Shown in pieces: positions 55,830 to 64,000 of a DNA stretch of 64,000 nucleotides. Numbering within the stretch: the stretch's first letter is position 1; each line of letters begins with the position of its first letter. The notes beneath the pieces are model-generated. The model worked only from the letters and a program-made list of their open reading frames with translations. It made no database searches and was not told the DNA's origin. The position numbers and the translations under genes were made by a program. Source of the DNA: Oscillospiraceae bacterium (lineage in GTDB: Bacteria; Bacillota; Clostridia; Oscillospirales; Ruminococcaceae); NCBI GenBank assembly GCA_009777725.1, contig WRLG01000012.1:20631-84630 (forward strand), given 5' to 3'.

Positions 55830-57101
55830 TTGAAATTAAAAATAACTGCAATTGTGTTTTTGCTATGCGCCCTTACCTTTACCGCTTGTAACGATGGGGG
55901 GAGCGGTAACAGCGAGGATATTGCCGCGCGAACGGCTGAAATGTCCGCCGCTGAGGGCTCTTTAAATGAGCAGGGCGCGCTTGATGAGCGTGCCGAGGAT
56001 AATGATGAGGACAACGAGCCTAAGCCGTTTAACGACATAACCGCTGCGGAATTAGTGGCGGCTGTTCGTATAGGCTGGAATTTGGGGAATACACTTGACG
56101 CTTACGGCGGCAACCCGGAGGATTCCGTTTCAGTGCTTGAACGGCTGTGGGTCAACCGCGTTACCACTAAGGAGAATATTGACGCGCTGAAAGCCGCAGG
56201 GTTTAACGCAATACGCATACCGGTTACGTGGTTTAAGGTATGCGATGATGATTACAACATACGCGCCGATTGGATGGAGCGGGTTCGGGAGGTCGTTGGT
56301 TACGCGGTTGATAACGACATGTATATCATACTAAACACCCACCATGAGGAAGCTATTTTTAAATTTACGGATGCGGATATGGCTGAAACGCAGAGGGCAT
56401 TTACAAAAGTATGGGGGCAGATTGCCGATACTTTTAAAAATTACGATGAAAAGCTGGTCTTTGAATCGCTCAATGAGCCGCGAACGGTAGGCTCTTTAAT
56501 GGAATGGGAGGGCGGAACTCCCGAGGAGCATAATAATATCAATGCCCTAAATCAGCTCTTTGTTGATTTGGTAAGGGCGAGCGGCGGCAATAATGACAAG
56601 AGGGTTCTGCTGATTCCAACCTATGCGGCTTCAGCCTCCGAAACGGCGCAAAGCGCGTTGGTTATGCCGTCTGATTCCGCGAAGGATAAAATTGCGGTGT
56701 CTATCCACATGTACAGCCCTTATGGATTCGCGCTTGCTAACGGCGATGAAGCGGTTTCGGAGTGGTATAAAAACAACCCCGAGGATACAAGCCCGATTAC
56801 CGAACCGATAGACCTTGCCGAGAGCTTATTTATAAGCAACGGCATACCCGTAATTTTAGGTGAGTTCGGTGCTATGAACCGCGGCAATACGGATTACAGG
56901 GCTGAATGGGCAGAATTTTACGTCAGCTACGCAAAATTGAAAGGAATCGCTTGCTTTTGGTGGGATAACGCGCAATCCGGGCTTCCCGTACAGAACGACT
57001 GGGGCTGGAGCGAAACCTTCGGAATCCTTGACAGGCTCACCAATGTATTTACAACGCCGGAGGTTGTTGAGGCTTTGATGAAAGGAAGCTTTGACAATTA
57101 A
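55830..57101 (+). CDS. GH5 endoglucanase (cellulase) lipoprotein
   Basis: About 423 residues. Lipoprotein signal MKLKITAIVFLLCALTFTAC (Cys20), an acidic linker, then a GH5 TIM barrel: IGWNLGNTLDAYGG, NAIRIPVTWFKV, ILNTHHEE, the acid/base Glu216 in FESLNEPR, HMYSPYGF, and the nucleophile Glu345 in LGEFGAMNRG, then CFWWDNA. Cleaves beta-1,4-glucan on the cell surface. TTG 55830 is chosen because the AGGAG at 55813 touches the alternative ATG at 55818. Works upstream of cellobiose metabolism (cellobiose epimerase at 10.2 kb). Confidence 0.93.
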   Translation: MKLKITAIVFLLCALTFTACNDGGSGNSEDIAARTAEMSAAEGSLNEQGALDERAEDNDEDNEPKPFNDITAAELVAAVRIGWNLGNTLDAYGGNPEDSVSVLERLWVNRVTTKENIDALKAAGFNAIRIPVTWFKVCDDDYNIRADWMERVREVVGYAVDNDMYIILNTHHEEAIFKFTDADMAETQRAFTKVWGQIADTFKNYDEKLVFESLNEPRTVGSLMEWEGGTPEEHNNINALNQLFVDLVRASGGNNDKRVLLIPTYAASASETAQSALVMPSDSAKDKIAVSIHMYSPYGFALANGDEAVSEWYKNNPEDTSPITEPIDLAESLFISNGIPVILGEFGAMNRGNTDYRAEWAEFYVSYAKLKGIACFWWDNAQSGLPVQNDWGWSETFGILDRLTNVFTTPEVVEALMKGSFDN

Positions 57102-57152
57102 CAATTAACAATTAACAATTGACAATTAAGGAGTTACGCCCGTGGCGTAACA

Positions 57153-57205
57153 TTAAAATAGTTTATTTTAGCAATTAAGTTAAACGCTAAAATAAACTAT
57201 TTTAA
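57153..57205. terminator. 20-bp-arm hairpin after the GH5 gene
   Basis: Perfect arms TTAAAATAGTTTATTTTAGC and its complement, 13-base loop, AT-rich. Preceded by a short TTACGCC/GGCGTAA hairpin and a run of CAATTAA-type repeats. Confidence 0.6.
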
Positions 57206-57245
57206 ATTTATCGGTATCGCCCTCGGCGCGCCGTTGTGACGCACA

Positions 57246-57385
57246 TATTTTCCACCTATGCAATAGGTCAATTTATTCTGTAGGGGATGGGCTTGCCCGT
57301 CCCGCAGGTGAATCACATACTGCGGATACCACAGCGTTCTCACGGGACAGGCAAGCGGCGGGACAGGCAAGCCTGTCCCCTACAT
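57246..57385. repeat. Dispersed palindromic repeat, copy D
   Basis: TTTTCCACCTATGCAATAGG, GGGGATGGGCTTGCCCGTCC, then CGGGACAGGCAAGC partly duplicated before GGGACAGGCAAGCCTGTCCC. Same family as 29668; between the GH5 and secreted-repeat genes. With the hairpin it fills the 315-base gap. Confidence 0.85.
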
Positions 57386-57416
57386 AACCGATACATTCAT
57401 TGTCAATCGTCAATTA

Positions 57417-59009
57417 TCAATTTTCAATTGAATCAAAATCCCCCAAAATCCCTGCCAAAGTTGAAACATCATCATACTCGGTGTTTGCAATGGTGAATGA
57501 GGTGTTTACGGTTACGAGCCCGCTGAAATGAACGCTTAATTCATGCTCTCCTGCTTCAAGCGTGTCTAAATATTCGGGCAGGAGGGTGATGATTGTTGAG
57601 CCGCTTTTTACGGTGTAATGTGTACCCTTTGTCAGTCGGCGACCATTTATGCGAACCTCTCTGAAATCTGCGAAATTTTTGTCTGCTGTGTAAACCAGCG
57701 GGATTCCCGAGTGTTTTATGTAGGTGTCATTTTCAAAATATCCGTTGATTTCGGTTTTGCCGCTGTTGTTTACGCTCCCTGCCGCGCCGCCGATGCCGCC
57801 GCCGCTTATGATTGCGTCTCTTACGGCGGCACTGTTGTTACCGCTGTTGTTATCGTTGCCGCCGTTATTGTCGGGATTGCTGTTGTTGTTGCCTGTTGCG
57901 GGGATAATGCGGGTTTCTTCTTCATCGCAGTTGCTGTTTCGACAAGTTCTCTTTTCAATCCCTGTTGCTGTCGCGGTTGCGGGGGTTGTGATTACCCATG
58001 AGCCGAAATCGTGACCTGTAGCGGGTATGGGTCTTTCATCTTCATCAACAGAGCAATCATCGCAACTTGCACGTTCTATGCCGTCAACTACGCAGGTTGC
58101 CGCAACGAGTGGTGTGTAAGTTGTGAATGTATGTCCCTTATCGGGGGTAGGTTCGGTTTCTTCCGCGCCGCAACCACCTCTCAAACATTCTCTGGTTTTT
58201 GTTCCTGTGGATACACAGGTTGCGGTGTCTTCGCTCCAATCGTCCCAATCATGTCCGAGAGGGTCGATGAAACGGCTGTTTACTAATGGGCAACCCTCCG
58301 AGGCTCTCATGCAACGCTGCTCTTCTACGCCGTATGTTGTACATCCCGGTTGTGTTGTTATCACCCAGGGCTCATCAATCGTATGATGCGGAATAAGCTG
58401 TATCGGCAAAATAACTTTTTCAGTACAGCCCGGCTCAGCACACGTGATTTCACATTCTCCTGTACTAAAGCAGGTCGAATGGGTAATAACACGAAAATCA
58501 TCAAGGTGCTCACCGCTGAAATCATGGGTATGGTCTGCTGCCGGAAACTCTTCGGTGTCTGTTGCGCCGCAGTTTAAACAGGTTTTTTCATACACGTCAG
58601 TGGTTCCATTGGTCGAAAGGAAATCCCCGATTACCCAGTCGTGACCTGTTGCGAATCTTATCACAAGATTGTCTTCCGCATCGCATCCGGGTCGCGAGCA
58701 ACCGTCGGCAGTTTTGCCGTTATCCTCACAGTCAGCAGCTATGTCTACTGAACCCGGAACGAAATCATGCCCTAATGCGGGAATTATGTTTTCCAGTACC
58801 TCGGTACAGCCCGCGTTAGCACACTGTATTTCACTAATGCCGTCTTCTTCGCAGGTTGTGGGTTCGGTTACAACCGCTACTCCCGTGAAGTCATGCCCTG
58901 TCGCCTCGACGGTTGAGTCTGCCGAGAATATCACGCCGGGCAGTTCGAGGGCAAGGGTCAGAATTACCGCTATAGCGGTGATTGCGCTGATAATTTTCTT
59001 TGTTTTCAT
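57417..59009 (-). CDS. Secreted Cys-repeat protein with X2-like Ig domain
   Basis: 530 residues: signal peptide (KKIISAITAIAVILTLA), then eight degenerate repeats of about 40 residues, each starting GHD(F/W), containing a T-C...G...C...C pattern and ending in IPA(T/L)G; these resemble the small zinc-ribbon-like cell-surface repeats of Clostridia. A Asn/Gly-rich linker (NNNSNPDNNGGNDNNSGNN) leads to a C-terminal domain with YLDTLEAGEHELSVHFSG, the signature of X2 (CBM_X2) Ig-like modules found in cellulases and scaffoldins. ATG 59009 has AAAGGA upstream. A cell-surface or cellulose-related role is inferred. Confidence 0.82.
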   Translation of the reverse strand: MKTKKIISAITAIAVILTLALELPGVIFSADSTVEATGHDFTGVAVVTEPTTCEEDGISEIQCANAGCTEVLENIIPALGHDFVPGSVDIAADCEDNGKTADGCSRPGCDAEDNLVIRFATGHDWVIGDFLSTNGTTDVYEKTCLNCGATDTEEFPAADHTHDFSGEHLDDFRVITHSTCFSTGECEITCAEPGCTEKVILPIQLIPHHTIDEPWVITTQPGCTTYGVEEQRCMRASEGCPLVNSRFIDPLGHDWDDWSEDTATCVSTGTKTRECLRGGCGAEETEPTPDKGHTFTTYTPLVAATCVVDGIERASCDDCSVDEDERPIPATGHDFGSWVITTPATATATGIEKRTCRNSNCDEEETRIIPATGNNNSNPDNNGGNDNNSGNNSAAVRDAIISGGGIGGAAGSVNNSGKTEINGYFENDTYIKHSGIPLVYTADKNFADFREVRINGRRLTKGTHYTVKSGSTIITLLPEYLDTLEAGEHELSVHFSGLVTVNTSFTIANTEYDDVSTLAGILGDFDSIEN

Positions 59010-59065
59010 TGGATTTAGTCCTTTCTTGTTTTTATTTTGTGGATTTAATTAAGTAAACTGCAAAA

Positions 59066-59101
59066 AAGCGGCTACTCCCCGGCTAAGGGGGATAGTCGCT
59101 T
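59066..59101. terminator. Hairpin upstream of the microsatellite
   Basis: AAGCG...TCCCC and GGGGGA...CGCTT arms around GGCTAA. A similar hairpin (CCCCCGCTAAACAGGGGG) lies at 60085-60118, upstream of the second direct-repeat copy. Confidence 0.5.
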
Positions 59102-59146
59102 GGTTTGTATGTAATTTTGCGTATGGAAATAAAGCGGTGAGTTACC

Positions 59147-59364
<218 letters not shown>

Positions 59365-59389
59365 GAGAATAGAAAAGGGGGCGGGTTTT

Positions 59390-59665
59390 ATGGATACTGC
59401 AAGGTTATCATCAAAGGGGCAGATAACAATACCGATTCAAATTAGGCGTAAATTAGGGTTGCGCGAGGGCGATAAGGTGATTTTTGTTGAGCAGGGCGAC
59501 AATATTGTTATTTCTAACGCCGATTTGCAGGTGCTGAAAGACTTTCAAAAAGGAATGGAAGGTGCGGCGGACGAGGCAGGGTGGACTTGCGAACAGGACG
59601 TTATTAATTATTGTAAAGAGATTCGCAGGGAAATGTGGGAGGAACGATATGCGAATAATGGTTGA
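59390..59665 (+). CDS. AbrB/SpoVT-type antitoxin 2
   Basis: 91 residues: MDTARLSSKGQITIPIQIRR, KLGLREGDKVIFVEQGDNI, then a helical tail with VINYCKEIRREMWEERY. Same family as the antitoxin at 44006 but only moderately similar. Overlaps the toxin gene by 17 bases. AAGGGGG upstream of the ATG. Confidence 0.9.
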   Translation: MDTARLSSKGQITIPIQIRRKLGLREGDKVIFVEQGDNIVISNADLQVLKDFQKGMEGAADEAGWTCEQDVINYCKEIRREMWEERYANNG

Positions 59666-60053
59666 CACAAACACCCTTATTTCCGCAAGCGTGTTCGGCG
59701 GCAGGGTCGCGGAGGCGTTTGCCCTTATAATTGAACGCAAGCACAAGATTGTTATAAGCGATTATGCCATTGACGAGCTTCGGCGGGTTGCGAACAGAAA
59801 ATTTCCTCATCGAATTGATGTAATAGAGCGATTCCTTGACGGATTTGACTTTGAACTTGCTTGCACCCCGCCGAGCCTTGACGTGCTAGGGAGTATATCC
59901 GTCCGCGACCCAAAGGACAACCCCATTCTTGCATCAGCCTTAATTGCCGATGTTGACGTACTTATCACAGGCGACCATGATTTTTATTCTCTCGATATAG
60001 AACGCCCCGCGATTATGACTATTGGGGACTTTATAAAAGAATTCTGTACGTAG
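59649..60053 (+). CDS. PIN-domain toxin 2 (VapC-like)
   Basis: 134 residues: MRIMVDTNTLISASVFGG, AIDELRRVANRKFP, VRDPKDNPILASALIADVD, LITGDHDFYSLD, all four acidic PIN positions present. ATG 59649 inside the antitoxin end. With its antitoxin it lies between the two long direct repeats, so the unit looks like a cassette. Confidence 0.92.
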   Translation: MRIMVDTNTLISASVFGGRVAEAFALIIERKHKIVISDYAIDELRRVANRKFPHRIDVIERFLDGFDFELACTPPSLDVLGSISVRDPKDNPILASALIADVDVLITGDHDFYSLDIERPAIMTIGDFIKEFCT

Positions 60054-60084
60054 TAAAAATACCGCGCTTATTAAAAAATAAAAA

Positions 60085-60118
60085 GGCAACCGCCCCCGCT
60101 AAACAGGGGGCAGTTGCC
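60085..60118 (+). terminator. Terminator-like hairpin after PIN toxin 2
   Basis: GGCAAC.GCCCCC and GGGGGC.GTTGCC arms, 31 bases after the toxin stop. No T-run on the plus side; on the minus side it is followed by TTTTTATTTTTT, so it may stop transcripts in that direction. Confidence 0.5.
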
Positions 60119-60165
60119 ATATATTCACATAAATTTTAAGACACGCCAAAAAAGCGGAGTTACCC

Positions 60166-60326
60166 GCTTGCTTGCTAAAATTGTAGCATGTTTTGGCAAT
60201 ACCTTTCTTGTTAATTTTTTGTGTTTTTATTATAGCATATTTGGGTGGGGGTGTCAAGGTTTTTGGAAAAGTGTTAATTGTTTGTTGATTTTTATGTTGA
60301 CAAAATGGGGGGTAGGGGGTATAATA
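60166..60326. repeat. Direct repeat flanking AbrB-PIN 2, copy 2, with orphan promoter
   Basis: Second copy of 59195-59364, including an intact TTGACA-17-TATAAT promoter (60297-60325). No plus-strand gene follows: the promoter points at the 3' end of obg. The remaining bases 60327-60418 show no gene. Confidence 0.9.
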
Positions 60327-60418
60327 AGAACAGAAAACGAAAAAGCAAGGCGGGGATTTTGAGTGAGCTCTGGGTTATGCTTTGGAAAGCTGTAGCTAAG
60401 CTTGAAATCCATAAATAA

Positions 60419-60442
60419 GGATGAGGGCTTAGTCCCTCATCC
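60419..60442 (-). terminator. Hairpin after obg
   Basis: GGATGAGGG and CCCTCATCC around CTTAGT, 12 bases past the obg stop. Same style as the hairpins at 17414 and 22303. Confidence 0.6.
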
Positions 60443-60453
60443 CTAAACCCTCA

Positions 60454-61737
<1,284 letters not shown>

Positions 61738-61869
61738 TTATACTCCTTAAAGACAAAAATCCTACGACAAGCGCGCAGCCCATTATTTAGCAATTTCTGA
61801 GGGTTCACTGAATTTTCAATAATATTATATCATAATTTAAATAAATATGCAAGTAAAATTTAGAACAAT

Positions 61870-61920
61870 TAACAATTACAGAAGCAGAGAATAAAAAATC
61901 TCCCGCTTCTGTAATTGTTA
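61870..61920 (-). terminator. Hairpin after the DUF255 gene
   Basis: Perfect 16-bp arms TAACAATTACAGAAGC/GCTTCTGTAATTGTTA enclosing GAGA/TCTC, 20 bases past the DUF255 stop. Confidence 0.6.
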
Positions 61921-61940
61921 ACTGTTAAATGTTAACTGAT

Positions 61941-63775
61941 TCAAGAGCAAGTCCCATCCTCGCGGCACATAAAGGAGGGTGGCGCGGAGTAATCCAGTTC
62001 CAAAAGAGTGGTCATAAAAAATCCGAAGCCGGCGGCATAGCCCCTTGAACTGGCGGACATATATTTAAAATGCTTATCGGTGACCCCTCCGAGCCCCGCG
62101 CGCGGGAAAAGTTCGGAGAGCCGCATAAGATTGTATGCCATAACGGAGTTCCCGCAGGGCATAGCCCCATCGTAGCTGTCCTTCGGGCGCGTAATGAGGC
62201 GTTCGCTGTCTTTGCCGTAAAGGAAAAAGCCGCCGTTTTCCGAATCGAAAAAGTCTGAAACAGCCTTTTTGGAAATCTCCAACGCCCTTGACAGGTATTT
62301 TTTGTCATTTGAGGCATCGTAAAGATAAATGAGTGCCATTGAATAGAAAGCATAATCATCAATAAAGCCCTTTGAAGCACGCTCCCCTCCGCGCGCGCTC
62401 ACATAGAGCGAATCGCCCTCGCATAATTCACTCTCGATAAACTCCATAGCCCGGGCGGCATATTCAAGGTATTTTTCTTCGCCCCAAACGCGGGATAATA
62501 ATGCGTAAGCGGCAATCATAAGCGAGTTCCACGAGGTTAAAATTTTATCGTCAAGGTGCAATTCACAGCGGGTTTTTCTGTATTCGTAAAGCTTTTCGCG
62601 GCTCTCGTCAAGGTCGCTGTCTGATTCGGGTGATGAAAGGTGCAGGAGGTTTAGTATATTTCTGCCCTCAAAATTCCCCTCCTCCGTCATACCGTAATGA
62701 GAGCGGAATTTTTCGCCCTCGCTTGCTCCCAAAACGGAGTTCACCTCATCGCAATCAAAAAGGTAATATTTCCCCTCGACCCCATCGCTGTCCGCATCCT
62801 GCGCGGAGTAGAATGCCCCCTCGGGCGAGGTCATTTCACGCTTGATATATGAGGCGGTCTTTTCGGCAATCGCTTTATACAAAGGCTTTTCGGTTACCGA
62901 ATACATTTGGGCGCAGCATATCATCATCAAGGCATTGTCATAGAGCATTTTTTCAAAATGCGGTGCTAAGAAATATTTATCGGTTGAGTATCTTGAAAAG
63001 CCGTATCCTACGTGGTCAAAAATACCTCCTTTATACATCTGCTCCAGCGTCCGCTCCGCCATATGGAGCGCGTGCTTTTCCCCGTATTTTTCATAATATT
63101 TTATTAAAAACATAAGATTGTGAGGCGATGGAAATTTAGGCGCGTTACCGAAACCGCCGTATCGGCTGTCATAGGTTCGCGCAAATATATCGTATGCCCT
63201 TCTGGGCAATCCGCCCTCAATCAGTTCCGGGGTTTTAAGCTCGCCTGCGTTTATAACGCGGACGACCTCCTCCGCCGCCAAAACCAGCCCTTTCCTGTTG
63301 CTCCGCCATTTCGCGCTTACTGCAGACAGCAACTCCGCAAAGCCCAGCATTCCGTACCGCGAATTTTTCGGAAAATACGTTCCGGCGAAAAAAGGCTTCT
63401 GCTCGGGTGTCATAAAAATGCTGGCGGGCCAGCCGCCGCTTCCGTTCAGCTCTTGGCAGACGGACATATAAATGCTGTCAATATCAGGTCGCTCCTCCCT
63501 GTCTACCTTTACCGACACGAAGCCTTTGTTAAGCAAGTCGGCTACCTCGTTATCCTCAAAGCTTTCCAGAGCCATAACATGACACCAGTGGCAAACCGAA
63601 TGGAACACACCTATGAGTACCCAATGCTTAAAAAAATCGGCTTGTCGTCAGCCTTTGCCTTAGCAAACGCTTCTTCGCCCCAAGGATACCAATCCACGGG
63701 ATTGTAAGCGTGCTGAAGCAGGTACGGTGACGTCTCATTTATTAAGCGATTGGGTACATTTTCAGTTGTATTCAC
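61941..63775 (-). pseudogene. DUF255 thioredoxin-domain protein (YyaL-like), frameshifted near the N-terminus
   Basis: The gene starts at GTG 63775 with AGGAG 8 bases upstream and reads [42 protein letters not shown], then meets TAG at 63613. The rest of the protein continues in another frame from VCHWCHVMALESFED on, 550 residues, covering the thioredoxin CxxC (CHWC) and the (alpha/alpha)6 hydrolase-like part, to CREDGTCS. Removing the 17 bases 63598-63614 restores GYSVCHWCHVM exactly. So the gene carries a 17-bp insertion; the downstream frame has only a weak GTG start. Role of intact relatives is unclear. Confidence 0.88.
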
Positions 63776-63837
63776 GGCATCAACTCCTTTCGTTTTGTAT
63801 GATTATGTATAGTTTGTCCCAAAACCCCCAAAAAAAC

Positions 63838-63869
63838 CCCCTCCAAACGCTCTGCACACGTTGGAGGGG
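63838..63869 (-). terminator. Intrinsic terminator entering from the right edge
   Basis: CCCCTCCAA/TTGGAGGGG stem, 14-base loop, then seven T on the minus strand. It belongs to a gene beyond the window. Confidence 0.75.
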
Positions 63870-63942
63870 AATTTGATGTCAGAACCGTCATCCGATTCTA
63901 TTTTAGCATAATTGGGAATTTGCTGTTATCATTGGGTTTCAC

Positions 63943-63972
63943 TGTAGGGGCGACCGCCTCGGTCGCCCGATA
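63943..63972. repeat. Dispersed palindromic repeat, copy E (partial)
   Basis: GTAGGGGCGACCGCC then TCGGTCGCCCG, the same type as the first palindrome of copy A. Nothing else is recognised in 63870-64000. Confidence 0.7.
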
Positions 63973-64000
63973 GGGTATAGAACAGAAATTACTTTCTCTT

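Noticed and set aside
57287..57496. Plus-strand 69-codon frame
   Set aside because: Also a translation of the dispersed repeat (copy D).
60114..60362. Plus-strand 82-codon frame after the PIN toxin
   Set aside because: Covers the long direct repeat and its promoter; the first repeat copy has a related frame for the same reason.

Overview
The window looks like a chromosome segment of a low-to-moderate GC, Gram-positive anaerobe of the class Clostridia, most likely Oscillospiraceae/Ruminococcaceae. The signs are strong AGGAGG-type ribosome sites with frequent TTG/GTG starts, many near-consensus TTGACA-17-TATAAT promoters, nusB-xseA and rseP-ispG gene pairs, a cellobiose 2-epimerase very like the Ruminococcus albus enzyme as I remember it, a GH5 cellulase lipoprotein and an X2-like secreted protein. 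Assignment below class level is inference.

Layout. 0-4.3 kb: a dead KilA-N gene, then (minus strand) trpA, rseP and ispG, with a PIN toxin-antitoxin pair wedged between rseP and ispG and a HicB-like gene upstream of trpA between two copies of the same promoter. 4.3-9.4 kb: a ROCO GTPase with a small membrane protein, facing away from an McrB-McrC pair; this is the best candidate for an unusual defence-type locus. 9.4-17 kb (minus): YlbF-like and ComFB-like Cys-containing proteins, cellobiose epimerase, DUF1015, a DNA methyltransferase with a nuclease-like tail, and secA. 17-27 kb (minus): secreted metalloprotease and lipoprotein, secF/secD, glycogen phosphorylase, an apparent structured RNA of about 240 nt with its own promoter and terminator, and a sugar-binding lipoprotein; a tiny Cys/Arg-rich gene sits on the plus strand. 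27-32 kb (plus): asp23, nusB, xseA, then a 2.4 kb accessory insert (DUF6809-like, two XRE regulators, an Rpn nuclease) before xseB and a DUF212 membrane protein. 32-40.8 kb: P-type ATPase, a lipoprotein, a second near-identical rpn, gpmI, feoA, a stand-alone GMP-synthase ATP-pyrophosphatase subunit and a polytopic membrane protein. 40.9-46.8 kb: thiD, thiM, thiE, tenA (thiamine salvage), interrupted twice by toxin-antitoxin cassettes and an unknown 386-residue protein. 47-51.5 kb: tRNA-Gly and an ABC exporter locus with lipoprotein and small secreted protein. 51.9-64 kb: SWIM/SNF2 pair, GH5 cellulase, a secreted Cys-repeat protein, an AbrB-PIN cassette between long direct repeats next to a (GCTT)n microsatellite, obg, and a frameshifted DUF255 gene.

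How it fits together. The core is housekeeping: isoprenoid, tryptophan and thiamine steps, secretion (SecA/D/F), glycolysis (gpmI), glycogen and cellulose/cellobiose use, and ribosome assembly (Obg). The recurring theme is small selfish or defensive cassettes (four toxin-antitoxin pairs, one orphan HicB, one AbrB remnant, two Rpn nucleases) inserted between genes of otherwise conserved operons, often with duplicated promoters or direct repeats, plus a dispersed palindromic repeat family (five copies). All family assignments come from reading motifs by eye; no database search was run.
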